Source: Saliphagus infecundisoli
GTDB taxonomy: Archaea > Halobacteriota > Halobacteria > Halobacteriales > Natrialbaceae
Length of the DNA: 64,000 bases
Reading direction: 5' to 3'
NCBI RefSeq assembly: GCF_020177375.1
Contig: NZ_JAIWHV010000021.1
Coordinates: forward strand, 1-64,000
Under the pieces are notes generated by a model that was given only the letters and a program-made list of their open reading frames with translations, was not told the origin of the DNA and made no database searches. Both the position numbers and the translations under genes were made by a program. Below are positions 25,725-33,774 of this stretch, piece after piece. The stretch's first letter is position 1, and each line of letters begins with the position of its first letter.

Positions 25725-26606
25725 TTAGTTACTGCTGTTGTTGTCGTTATTGTCTTCCTCAAAATTGTTGGTGATTTGCATGGTCCCCTCGATCTTATCC
25801 TGAAACTCCTCATTGGAAATGTCACCCGAATAATAATTTCGAGCCCACTCTCCATCAACTGAATAAGATCCTTGCTCTTCTCCTTCATAATCTGAGATCG
25901 TAACGCGAAGACCGTCCGTCTTTTCTTTCATTTTCCCATCGTATTCCTCGGCAAATTCGTTTTGGAGAATGTTATCAAACATAACGTATTCAACTGTGAT
26001 ATCGACAATCTCTTCGGACAGGGATTCACGCTCTTCTGCATAAGAAATATACTCAATATGCATAACACCATCAGATATTGCTCCATTTGTCACTTCATAC
26101 CCTTTCTCTCTCAGCATATCCTCAAATACTGCAAGCGTATTAGCGGCCTTTTCGTCCTCTGAAAGTTCCTCTCCCGAACCTCCCTCACTATCACCAAGGA
26201 ACGAGTCCCCACCAAACCCCCCATCATTGAGAGCGTCCGTCTCATTCGCCTCTTGGTCAACTGATAGTTTGTCGGCGTCACCCTCGGTATCATTCTCGGC
26301 TGGACTGTCAGAGCCACCCGCATCCCCGAGCACCACGAACGGCGCGACACCGAGGCTTATGACCAGCAGGACCACCACTGTGAGGGCGAAAAACGTCACT
26401 GCTGCCGGCATCACCCCTCCGCCGGGGGAGAAGCCGGGCGTGTCGCGCCGTGCGAGCCGATCTGCCACTCTGTTGTAGTTCGAGAACACGGCGAACGCGA
26501 GAACCGCTGGTACCAGTGGGAAGCAGACGACGTACAGTACGAACACGACCGTATTTCGCAGTGTCCGGCCAGCTTCCATCCCTGGAATATACGTTGTGAG
26601 TGCCAT
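25725..26606 (-). CDS. Membrane protein with extracytoplasmic domain
   Basis: The 293-aa protein has two N-terminal membrane segments (about 18-42 and 67-92), a Gly/Asp/Ser-rich acidic linker (about 95-150) and a C-terminal soluble domain of about 140 residues (NTLAVFEDMLREKGYEV ... IEYISYAEERESLSEEIVD). The N-terminal part resembles haloarchaeal DUF-type zinc-less membrane modules, with no clear family. The soluble domain has no motif I recognise. It is co-oriented and nearly contiguous with the acidic lipoprotein gene, suggesting a surface pair. Confidence 0.6.
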   Translation of the reverse strand: MALTTYIPGMEAGRTLRNTVVFVLYVVCFPLVPAVLAFAVFSNYNRVADRLARRDTPGFSPGGGVMPAAVTFFALTVVVLLVISLGVAPFVVLGDAGGSDSPAENDTEGDADKLSVDQEANETDALNDGGFGGDSFLGDSEGGSGEELSEDEKAANTLAVFEDMLREKGYEVTNGAISDGVMHIEYISYAEERESLSEEIVDITVEYVMFDNILQNEFAEEYDGKMKEKTDGLRVTISDYEGEEQGSYSVDGEWARNYYSGDISNEEFQDKIEGTMQITNNFEEDNNDNNSSN

Positions 26607-26686
26607 TGGCTCGCTTTACCTGTTCTATGATACTAGATATCTATTGGTGATAAATTTTCCCCCAATATTGTGACTCGTGGCCATCA

Positions 26687-27352
26687 TCATCGGAGATGAC
26701 CTCGCCACAGTGCCCACACCCCGATTAGAACGGGAGGCCACACTAACAGCGCCGTTGACAGCAGTGCAGGACTCACCCCAACACCCTGCAAGACGATTGC
26801 TGATATCCCTGTCGCACCCAGTCCGAGGACCGTGGTGATGAATAGCGGTTTCGAAAGAACGACTACTAACACGACCACTGTCGGGATGCCGATCCAGACC
26901 GCCTCGGTCTCGAGTGAACCGATGTGAACTCCCGTTCCATAGGCGAGCAAGCGACCAAACAGACCAACCCAGACCGACATGATGAGCGCGGCGAGAATCC
27001 CTCGTAGGCTCGCTCGCACTGCCCCAATCCGATACACTATCGGCCCGTCGCCGACCCAGCCGTCCTGGAAGATATTGTGCTCGTGGCTGTTCTGGTGACA
27101 GGGCTCGCACAGCGTCTCGAGGTTCGACAGGTGATTCGACCCGCCGTTGGCGTACGCCTGGATGTGGTGAGCGTGCAAGCGTTCGCCGTCGTCACCAGCG
27201 TGGGGTCCGCTCTGTCGCCCACAGTTCTGGCACGTCCAGTCGTCTCGTCGATACACTGTCTTGCGGCGTGCCTCCCAGTCCGGCGGATTCTTCCCCGAGT
27301 ACGTCTCTGGATCGTCATAGCGAGAGTTGATCTGGGAGTCGTACTGACTCAT
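26687..27352 (-). CDS. Membrane-anchored HNH endonuclease
   Basis: The first 95 of 221 residues form a classic HNH domain: CQNC at 41-44, LHAHHIQAYANGGSNHLSN with the HH pair at 62-63 and the Asn near 77, and LCEPCHQNSHEHN at 82-92 completing the zinc site. Residues about 110-220 contain three to four hydrophobic helices (ILAALIMSVWVGLFG, VWIGIPTVVVLVVVL, GLGATGISAIVLQGVG, LLVWPPVLIGVWAL). A nuclease tethered at the membrane could cut incoming DNA or process DNA at the transfer channel. The ATG overlaps the stop of a 43-codon upstream frame (ATGA). Confidence 0.8.
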   Translation of the reverse strand: MSQYDSQINSRYDDPETYSGKNPPDWEARRKTVYRRDDWTCQNCGRQSGPHAGDDGERLHAHHIQAYANGGSNHLSNLETLCEPCHQNSHEHNIFQDGWVGDGPIVYRIGAVRASLRGILAALIMSVWVGLFGRLLAYGTGVHIGSLETEAVWIGIPTVVVLVVVLSKPLFITTVLGLGATGISAIVLQGVGVSPALLSTALLVWPPVLIGVWALWRGHLR

Positions 27353-27480
27353 TCAATCTCTCCCTCCACGAGTCGTGTCTCATCGAAGACGATCTGCTCG
27401 GTTCCCGAGTCAAGGCATCCTGCCACTTCCAAACCGGCCAGCGGCGCACTTGAGACGGTGAGCAGCCGCCATCGATTCAT
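27349..27480 (-). CDS. 43-aa lipoprotein-like peptide coupled to the HNH gene
   Basis: From ATG 27480 the frame reads MNRWRLLTVSSAPLAGLEVA, then GCLDSGTEQIV, and ends TGA at 27349-27351 inside the HNH start (ATGA). LEVAGC fits a lipobox, so the mature product would be about 22 residues on a lipid anchor. It is very short. The coupling to the nuclease gene and the signal-like N-terminus are the support. Small lipoproteins beside transfer genes can be entry-exclusion factors in other systems, but that is only a guess here. Confidence 0.4.
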   Translation of the reverse strand: MNRWRLLTVSSAPLAGLEVAGCLDSGTEQIVFDETRLVEGEIE

Positions 27481-27553
27481 ATTGGCCTATCTTATATTTC
27501 TCTACATAAGTGTTCGGTTGGAGTGAGAGAACGTTGAGATGAGTACTGAGATG

Positions 27554-27595
27554 GTTACCCCACAACGATTAATAATCTAGATCTCGTGGGGTAAC
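27554..27595. promoter_or_regulatory. Perfect 10-bp dyad over the chaperone-operon promoter
   Basis: GTTACCCCAC (27554-27563) and GTGGGGTAAC (27586-27595) are perfect inverted repeats separated by 22 bp. The spacer contains ATTAATAATC, a TATA-like box about 30 bp before the ATG at 27606, as expected for a leaderless haloarchaeal transcript. The dyad would be an excellent repressor operator for the 27606-31206 genes. Confidence 0.6.
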
Positions 27596-27605
27596 GCCAA
27601 GGACG

Positions 27606-27983
27606 ATGGCCGAAGACAAACCCGAATCGCCTGATCTCCCAAAAACTCTCCTCGAGCCTCTCGAACGGCAGTCACCCACTCGCCTCGAAGAAGTGAGTGC
27701 GTACGCTCGTGAACTCGCCCGGTGGAAGCGTGAACGCGAACAAGAACTCACCGACGCTCAAGAACAGGACTCAATCAGCGACGACGAACAGGCCAAACTC
27801 GAAGCACGCGGAATTTCGACCGATCCGGCCGACTACGACGACGTCACTGCTAGTCGAGCCTATATTACGATTAAGGAAACGAAACCTGGCTATAAGTATT
27901 ATTACTGGCAATGGAGATCTGGAGAGGACTCCTGGAAGAACCAATACATCGCCCCCGTCGACCCAAAGGACACGACCAGCTGA
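27606..27983 (+). CDS. Small DUF6788-like protein, first gene of the chaperone operon
   Basis: The 125-aa protein has an N-terminal helical half (LERQSPTRLEEVSAYAREL ...) and a short C-terminal module, AYITIKETKPGYKYYYWQW then SWKNQYIAPVDP. That module resembles the compact beta motif of DUF6788-type proteins common in haloarchaea and proposed to bind nucleic acid. The gene begins 10 bp after the dyad and is followed after 22 bp by the Hsp70 gene. It may be the regulator of the operon. Function is not established. Confidence 0.6.
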   Translation: MAEDKPESPDLPKTLLEPLERQSPTRLEEVSAYARELARWKREREQELTDAQEQDSISDDEQAKLEARGISTDPADYDDVTASRAYITIKETKPGYKYYYWQWRSGEDSWKNQYIAPVDPKDTTS

Positions 27984-28005
27984 CACCCCCCTCACCACTA
28001 AACTC

Positions 28006-29631
28006 ATGAGTGATACACCTGCAATCGGGATTGATCTGGGAACAACCAACAGCGCAATTGCCCTTGCTGAGGCGGGCACAGGCGATCTCACAATCCTCGA
28101 AAACGGCAGCGGTGAGCGGACTACACCCTCTGTCGTGAGTTATGACGGCGTTGAAGCGCGTGTTGGCACTCCAGCTGTAAACCAGGCCGTCCAATATCCA
28201 GGACGAACTGTCTTCTCGGTCAAACGGCTGATGGGAAGCGATGAGGTCGTTGTCTTCGACAATACCCTGACGAACACCACGGAAGAACTCACGCCCGAAG
28301 AAGTCTCCGCACTCATCCTCAAGAAACTAAAACAAGACGCTGAACACCATCTCGAGCAGTCGATTACGAACGCGGTGATCACTGTTCCGGCGTATTTTAA
28401 CGACGATCAGCGGCAGGCAACCAAACACGCGGGGGAGATTGCAGGCTTGACTGTCGATCGGATCATCAACGAACCCACCGCTGCCTGTCTCGCTTTCGGA
28501 CTTCAAGGCGGTGAGGGCGAGACCGTCCTCGTGTACGATCTCGGTGGCGGCACGTTCGATAGTTCGCTCGTCAGCGTCGGCGGTGGCGTTTTCGAGGTCG
28601 TCGCGACCAACGGTGAGACCCAACTCGGCGGTGATGACTGGGACGACACGATTGTCGACTGGCTCATCGAGCGGATCGAACGCGAACTCTCGATCGCGTT
28701 CGACGCCGAGGCCAACCCGATCGCACTCGAACGACTGTTCGACGCTGCCCAGCAGGCCAAGCACGACCTCTCCGCGCGAGAACGGACGACCATCTCCATC
28801 CCGTTCCTCGAGATCGATGGAGAGACACACAACGTCGAATACGAGCTGGCACGCGATGAGTTCGAAGCGATGACGGATCACCTCGTCGAGACCACGATTG
28901 AGTGCTGTGCGGAACTCCTCGAGGATGCAGGCTATACACCAGCAGCGATAGACACGGTGCTGCTCGTCGGTGGCGCAACCCGAATGCCTCAAATCCAGAA
29001 CTACGTTGAAGCGTTCTTTAATCACCCACCCTCGAAACGGGTGAATCCTGACGAAGCAGTTGCCCTCGGCGCAGCAGCCCAGGCGGCGATCATCCACGAA
29101 ACCGCCCTTCCCGTGCCAGCCGATGACAGAAGCGGTGGACAGACCCCCTCTCTGGAAAAGAACCAACCCAACAGAACACTCGAAACGACCTCTGCCAACA
29201 CGAACGATATTGTTCTTGCCGACGTCACGCCACAATCACTCGGCGTCAGAACAATAGATTTGGAAACGAGAGAATACTATTACAGCGTGCTAATCAACCG
29301 AAACTCACCGATTCCAGCACGCGCCACGGACAGATTCTCAACGTTGGATGACAATCAAGAGTACGTCAGGTTTCCGGTCTATCAGGGGAATAGTCCCACG
29401 CTGGACGAGAACGAACAGATTGACGAGTTCAAAATTGGACCGATCCCACCCCGTCCGAGGGGGGAGCCGAATATTGAAGTAGAGTTCCAACTCGACGAAA
29501 ACGGGATTCTCCACGCCAGCGCCGAAGATATCGACCACAACATTGGCACCGAGATCGAAATCCAACCGACAATGACACTGACACAACACGAAATATCCAA
29601 ACTCCGCCAAACCCTCCCCGTCCTCCGATAA
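28006..29631 (+). CDS. Hsp70 (DnaK-like) ATPase lacking the C-terminal lid
   Basis: The start is the ATG at 28006, where the nucleotide-binding domain begins at once: GIDLGTTNSAIALAEAG. Other signatures are VPAYFNDDQRQATKHAGEIA, VYDLGGGTFDSSLV and VLLVGGATRMPQIQ. The substrate-binding beta domain follows (from about residue 410, VTPQSLGVRTIDLE). The protein stops at about 541 residues, soon after ENGILHASAEDIDHN, so the helical lid of DnaK (usually 600-640 aa) is essentially missing. It therefore resembles specialised Hsp70s rather than the housekeeping one. No grpE is seen. The J-domain gene follows 30 bp downstream. Confidence 0.88.
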   Translation: MSDTPAIGIDLGTTNSAIALAEAGTGDLTILENGSGERTTPSVVSYDGVEARVGTPAVNQAVQYPGRTVFSVKRLMGSDEVVVFDNTLTNTTEELTPEEVSALILKKLKQDAEHHLEQSITNAVITVPAYFNDDQRQATKHAGEIAGLTVDRIINEPTAACLAFGLQGGEGETVLVYDLGGGTFDSSLVSVGGGVFEVVATNGETQLGGDDWDDTIVDWLIERIERELSIAFDAEANPIALERLFDAAQQAKHDLSARERTTISIPFLEIDGETHNVEYELARDEFEAMTDHLVETTIECCAELLEDAGYTPAAIDTVLLVGGATRMPQIQNYVEAFFNHPPSKRVNPDEAVALGAAAQAAIIHETALPVPADDRSGGQTPSLEKNQPNRTLETTSANTNDIVLADVTPQSLGVRTIDLETREYYYSVLINRNSPIPARATDRFSTLDDNQEYVRFPVYQGNSPTLDENEQIDEFKIGPIPPRPRGEPNIEVEFQLDENGILHASAEDIDHNIGTEIEIQPTMTLTQHEISKLRQTLPVLR

Positions 29632-29661
29632 GCAACAGCTCCCCAACACCCACCCCGGCCA

Positions 29662-31206
29662 ATGTCCAGCACCGATCCCGACCCTGATCCCGACGCAAAC
29701 TACTACGAGATCCTCGGTGTCACCCAGGACGCTACCGACGACGCTATTATTGCAGCATATCGGGAGAAAATCAAGAAACACCACCCGGATCTGAGCGATG
29801 CTGAGAACGCCCAAGAGATGACACAGTTGATCAATGAGGCCAAAGCCGTCCTCACCGATTCAAAGAAACGATCACGATACGATCGCCGCCGTACTCGCGA
29901 CCAAGACACGTCCACTCGGAGCGAGAAGACAGAGACCGAAGCAGACCCACACCGCACGAACCAGAATCGAAATCATCGGACGAACCAGAATCGAAACCAC
30001 CGCACGAACCAGAACCGAAATCATCGGACGAATCAGAACCGAAACCACCGAAAGGAGCGCCGCCAGTCACGAACCCGAACGCGCTCACGCACAGGCTCAC
30101 GAACGGCTGACGAGGATGCGGATGATGACAGCGACCAAACCGAATCACGGACAGAGACCAATGACAGTCGTCAGTCGTACATCGGAGCTGTGTTTGCCAC
30201 TTTTTGGGAAGTATACTACACTATCGACCAGTGGCTCAGCCACCCAGCCAAGCGATTCGCGCCGTTCCGACACTTCTTCTCGCCTCCGAGTTTCCGTGCG
30301 GTCATCGGCGAACCACGTCGGTGGCTCCTCGCACCGACGTCGATTCGGCTCCTGATCGCGGCATGCTTCGCCGTCCCAGTCCTCATCTGGCTTGATCGAA
30401 CCCTGGGTTCGCTTTCTCTTTCTCAGGGACTTGCCGTAGTGGTGGCCGCAGTCGTCCTCAGCCACGCTGGCTATGGATGGCTTGGGCCATTCTCGTTCGA
30501 ACCTCGAGAGCCCCGTTCGAAGCCGAGCTTCAATCCTGGGATGACTGCTCCCGTCTACCCGATGGTGATCGCAAACCTCGCCGGGTTCACTCTGGTCCTC
30601 ATCGGCTATCTGACTGGCGCACCGTTCGGTGGACTCGGGTGGATGTTCTCCGCGATCGTCGGGCTAGTCATTTTCAGCCTGTTTTTGACCCCCATCTGTG
30701 TGTTTCTGGGAGTCTGTCTCGAGGCGATCCGTACGCACAAGCGGCTGCTTCGTGGGGCGGGACTTGGTATGAAGTTCACGCCAGTTTTCGTGTTCCTGTT
30801 TGCATTCACAACGTGGGGTTGGAATGTGAATCTTTCAGATGCCATTACGGACAGTTCACAGGCTCCTGAGACGGTTTGGATTCCACAGGTCCTGGTTGGC
30901 CCGCTTGAGGTAGGGACACTCGTGACGTTTCTGATCGGGATGGTGATGCTGGGGTGTCTGCTGGCGAGCGTGCTCTACATGGGCCGGTTTTTCGCGCGGG
31001 CGCCAAGCTGGGACCGGTATCAACACGGCTATTCGATCCGGCCTGGCGTGTGGAATCTGATCGTGACGCTGCCCGTCGCGATCATTGGGTGGGCCACGAT
31101 CTCAAACGTCGACGTTGCTGTCGTTTTCCTCGGTGGGCTGCTGGTCCTTCCGGTTCCGCTTGCGAGCGCGTATGAACTCCGCCGCTGGCTTGAACCCTGG
31201 ATCTGA
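29662..31206 (+). CDS. Membrane J-domain protein, partner of the Hsp70
   Basis: Residues 14-76 are a J domain (NYYEILGVTQDATDDAIIAA ... KKHHPDLSD with HPD at 41-43 ... SRYDRRR). A highly charged region follows, including four exact RTNQNRNH repeats at 98-129 and an Arg/Ser-rich stretch. From about residue 230 to 500 the protein is hydrophobic with about eight membrane helices. It lacks the Gly/Phe and zinc-finger parts of DnaJ, so it is a specialised co-chaperone that would recruit the lid-less Hsp70 to the membrane. The 514-aa length and multi-pass domain are unusual. The membrane domain is not recognised. Confidence 0.82.
   Translation: MSSTDPDPDPDANYYEILGVTQDATDDAIIAAYREKIKKHHPDLSDAENAQEMTQLINEAKAVLTDSKKRSRYDRRRTRDQDTSTRSEKTETEADPHRTNQNRNHRTNQNRNHRTNQNRNHRTNQNRNHRKERRQSRTRTRSRTGSRTADEDADDDSDQTESRTETNDSRQSYIGAVFATFWEVYYTIDQWLSHPAKRFAPFRHFFSPPSFRAVIGEPRRWLLAPTSIRLLIAACFAVPVLIWLDRTLGSLSLSQGLAVVVAAVVLSHAGYGWLGPFSFEPREPRSKPSFNPGMTAPVYPMVIANLAGFTLVLIGYLTGAPFGGLGWMFSAIVGLVIFSLFLTPICVFLGVCLEAIRTHKRLLRGAGLGMKFTPVFVFLFAFTTWGWNVNLSDAITDSSQAPETVWIPQVLVGPLEVGTLVTFLIGMVMLGCLLASVLYMGRFFARAPSWDRYQHGYSIRPGVWNLIVTLPVAIIGWATISNVDVAVVFLGGLLVLPVPLASAYELRRWLEPWI
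29953..30048 (+). repeat. Four 24-bp in-frame tandem repeats
   Basis: Four tandem units encode RTNQNRNH in the linker of the J-protein. Units differ at a few third positions. They lengthen a basic Asn-rich linker between J domain and membrane part. Copy number may vary between relatives. Confidence 0.85.
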
Positions 31207-31411
31207 CGCCCTGCTAGTGCCGATATTTGACCAGCAAATTTCACGGCTCACCATAATTATGGACCCCCCGAGCTTGACCCGAGGCACTCGGCCTGCCCTG
31301 CCTGGAGAGTGGTAGCCTCCTCACCCACACTCGATGGCACTGTTGAATTCAATAGAGTTGGTTGGAAAACAACGGGTAATGTTAAGTAGTAATGTCTAAC
31401 AGATATGAGAT

Positions 31412-31600
31412 ATGATAGAGAACCCCAATGAAATGTCAAGAACTCCGCCTCTACCGATTCTTCCAGCAACGTTTGCTGTAGGGGTAACGTTCATTCTCCT
31501 TCACTTCACTTTGGAAAACCCCTTTGTGACGGTCTTAACAGCAGCACAAGCAGGAGACATGGAATTTCTTCTGCCTCTCTTGGGTATCGCCTTTCTTTAG
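31412..31600 (+). CDS. Short membrane protein or remnant
   Basis: The 62-codon frame from ATG 31412 has a hydrophobic segment LPATFAVGVTFILLHFTL and a second one near its end. It stops at TAG, but the same frame stays open and hydrophobic beyond the stop up to the transposase ATG at 31699, so it may be a truncated longer membrane protein. No family recognised. The rest of 31207-31698 shows no gene. Confidence 0.3.
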   Translation: MIENPNEMSRTPPLPILPATFAVGVTFILLHFTLENPFVTVLTAAQAGDMEFLLPLLGIAFL

Positions 31601-31698
31601 CCCGTTGCATGGTTTCGAAATCAGCTCGGAAATATCGTACAGCAGTCACTAATTGCAGGAATAGTCACTTTCACTAGACTAGAAGTCGGAGTAGTGCT

Positions 31699-33294
31699 AT
31701 GAGTACCAGCACCTCCGACGCCTGCGACAACACCGCCTATTCGCATAAGATCACCGTTCGTGGATACCTCCAAACCCACGGCGAGGTCGCCTCCAAGGAC
31801 GATCTCCGCGCCGGCACCGACGTGCCGGCGTGGTACATCACTAACATCGCCTCCCAAGCCCCCTTCTACACTTCCTTGAACCACAACAACGAGTACGTCG
31901 CCAGCAAGCACATCGTCGGCCACCGATCCACTCACGACGGGTTCTGGCGGCCCGAGGTGGATGACGGCGTCGCCGTCTTCCACCGCAAGGAAGACGCCAA
32001 GCCGACGCTCAAACACCTCGCGTTCCGCCGTCCATCCGGGCTGACCGCATCCGAAGCAAACGACCTTCTCGGTCGTCGCTCCTACCGCCCACTCCAGAAG
32101 CTCGCTGACCAACAGGAAGTACACGCCACGGAATGGCTAGACACCACCGTCTACACCCACAGCTGGCCGTCCCGCAGGGACGACCAGCTGGCTCAGCGTG
32201 AAACCGACCAGCCAGCCGATGTCACTCCCGACGATCCTGCTGACGACGGCTACCTCTACCGTGACGAACTCGTTGCAACCTTCCTCTCGGTCGCTGTCTC
32301 GGAACTTCAGTCAATCTCTCCCGAACGAGCTGCCGCACTCGTCCTGCGGCAGTTCGAGGGCGACTCCTTCGACGCCCTCGAACGCCGTCTTCAGCGCAAT
32401 CACTCATTTCGAGAGGCTCTCGACTACACCGAGCCAGAGGACGTCCCGGATGGGACGTCGCTCTGGCGGGCCTTCGATGAACTTCATCCCGATGAACTCC
32501 GAGACTGCCTCCAGTCGATGTGCGGCGAGTTGCTTGCCGATCACGAACATGGCGGTGAGTTCGTCGTGATCGATGGAACGCACATCGCGGCGTGGGCGAA
32601 TACGCGTGATGAGATCGAAAATGGCGAAGTTGAAGGTGCGAGCTGGGGGAAACACGAAGGATCGTTCTACGGGTACAAGGTGTTTCTCGTGGTGGATGCG
32701 GCAACGGAGCTGCCGGTCGCCATCACGATGGAGACCGGCAAGAGGAACGACAGTGCGGCGTTCGAACCGCTCGTTGAGGAGTTCAACGAGCGGTACGACA
32801 CTGACGATCTCCAGGCAGCCCTCGCCGATGCCGGCTTTGACAGTCAGGATAACCGCGACTTCTGTCAGGATCAGCTCGATTGTCCGTTGCTGACGGCGAT
32901 CAATCCTCGCCGATCGTCGCCGTTAGCAACGATCAAGGACGAAATCAAGGAACTGTTCAAGGAACACGGCGAGGAGATCGACAGTCCCTACGACGCTCTG
33001 GAGCGGCTGCCACAGAAGCAACTCTCGGAGTACGGTGTTTCCGTCGGAAACGTCGAGGAGACGTACATTTTTCAGGCAATCAAAGAACGGATGCATCGAC
33101 ACCTGCGGGCAGGTGTCGAGCGCGTATTCTCGCGTCTGAAGTCCTTTACCGGCCTTGATCGCGTCCGCGCACGCAAGAAGAACAACGTTGAGACTCACGT
33201 CGTTCTCTCGGCAGTAGCGCTGGTTGCAGCGTCTCTCACTGCACAACGGCAGAACAAACCAGGGTTGATACGGTCACCGAGTCGGCTCATCTGA
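31699..33294 (+). CDS. DDE transposase (Transposase_11 type), apparently intact
   Basis: The 531-aa protein has an N-terminal DNA-binding region (about 1-170), a linker and a DDE core. The core shows FVVIDGTHIAAWAN (first Asp), ALADAGFDSQDNRDF (second Asp) and RAGVERVFSRLKSFTGLDRV (Glu). The C-terminal VETHVVLSAVALVAASLTA helix fits haloarchaeal IS5/IS1182-like transposases. No frameshift is seen. I could not define terminal inverted repeats with confidence. A strong stem-loop with a T-run follows 32 bp downstream. It separates the chaperone operon from the sugar region. Confidence 0.8.
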   Translation: MSTSTSDACDNTAYSHKITVRGYLQTHGEVASKDDLRAGTDVPAWYITNIASQAPFYTSLNHNNEYVASKHIVGHRSTHDGFWRPEVDDGVAVFHRKEDAKPTLKHLAFRRPSGLTASEANDLLGRRSYRPLQKLADQQEVHATEWLDTTVYTHSWPSRRDDQLAQRETDQPADVTPDDPADDGYLYRDELVATFLSVAVSELQSISPERAAALVLRQFEGDSFDALERRLQRNHSFREALDYTEPEDVPDGTSLWRAFDELHPDELRDCLQSMCGELLADHEHGGEFVVIDGTHIAAWANTRDEIENGEVEGASWGKHEGSFYGYKVFLVVDAATELPVAITMETGKRNDSAAFEPLVEEFNERYDTDDLQAALADAGFDSQDNRDFCQDQLDCPLLTAINPRRSSPLATIKDEIKELFKEHGEEIDSPYDALERLPQKQLSEYGVSVGNVEETYIFQAIKERMHRHLRAGVERVFSRLKSFTGLDRVRARKKNNVETHVVLSAVALVAASLTAQRQNKPGLIRSPSRLI

Positions 33295-33326
33295 CGGTCG
33301 CGCCATCTGTCCAAAAAACAGGTGTC

Positions 33327-33366
33327 GCCGCCTGAGAGGCATCGCTCTCAGGCGGCTGTTTTTTCT
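33327..33366 (+). terminator. Stem-loop terminator after the transposase gene
   Basis: GCCGCCTGAGAG (33327-33338), loop GCATCG, CTCTCAGGCGGC (33345-33356) form a perfect 12-bp stem followed by TGTTTTTTT. It looks like a bacterial-type intrinsic terminator, though archaeal termination mainly needs the T-run. It could also be part of the insertion sequence end. Confidence 0.65.
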
Positions 33367-33589
33367 GAAAGAAGCTCGACCAATCAGGCTGATCTACCGG
33401 CCGATTCAGCCATTTCTATCAAAAATCGTTCCATCGTTTCACCAACTCTACTGATGGAGTCCGGATTCAGGCCCGATCGTTCCGTCTGGCGATTTGATTT
33501 TGAACGTGCAACAGGGTATCTAGCAGTGCCGCACTCCACAAGAAATCGACTGCCTGTCAGCTGTGGGGGCGGCAGACATCAATACGAGC

Positions 33590-33708
33590 GATCCATTTTA
33601 TTGACAGTTGTGGTTTGTTTAGCCAGCAGCGTTTCCATAGGTGACTACACCGTGTCAAGGCTGTCTACCTCGATCGCGGCTTCTACAACAGCGTGTGACG
33701 CCTAACTA
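33590..33708 (+). pseudogene. Transposase fragment
   Basis: Around 33651-33706 one frame reads HRVKAVYLDRGFYNSV before a stop. This matches the second-Asp region of a common group of haloarchaeal transposases. Frames upstream are full of stops. It is a small relic of another insertion sequence. The rest of 33369-33774 has no recognisable gene. Confidence 0.35.
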
Positions 33709-33774
33709 ATGGTAATTGAATCACAACCATACGAATGTAATACCCTTATACGTTTCGGACCGGGAAACGGTTTG

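Noticed and set aside
25406-25774. Serine-rich plus-strand frame
   Set aside because: Antisense of the acidic stalk of the 24748-25722 lipoprotein.
27697-28005. N-terminal extension of the Hsp70 frame
   Set aside because: It overlaps the DUF gene in another frame and the Hsp70 fold starts directly after ATG 28006.
28327-29235. 302-codon minus-strand frame inside the Hsp70 gene
   Set aside because: Antisense shadow of a clearly recognisable Hsp70.
29953-30048. Possible CRISPR or iteron array
   Set aside because: Units are contiguous 24-bp in-frame repeats without spacers inside the J-protein gene.
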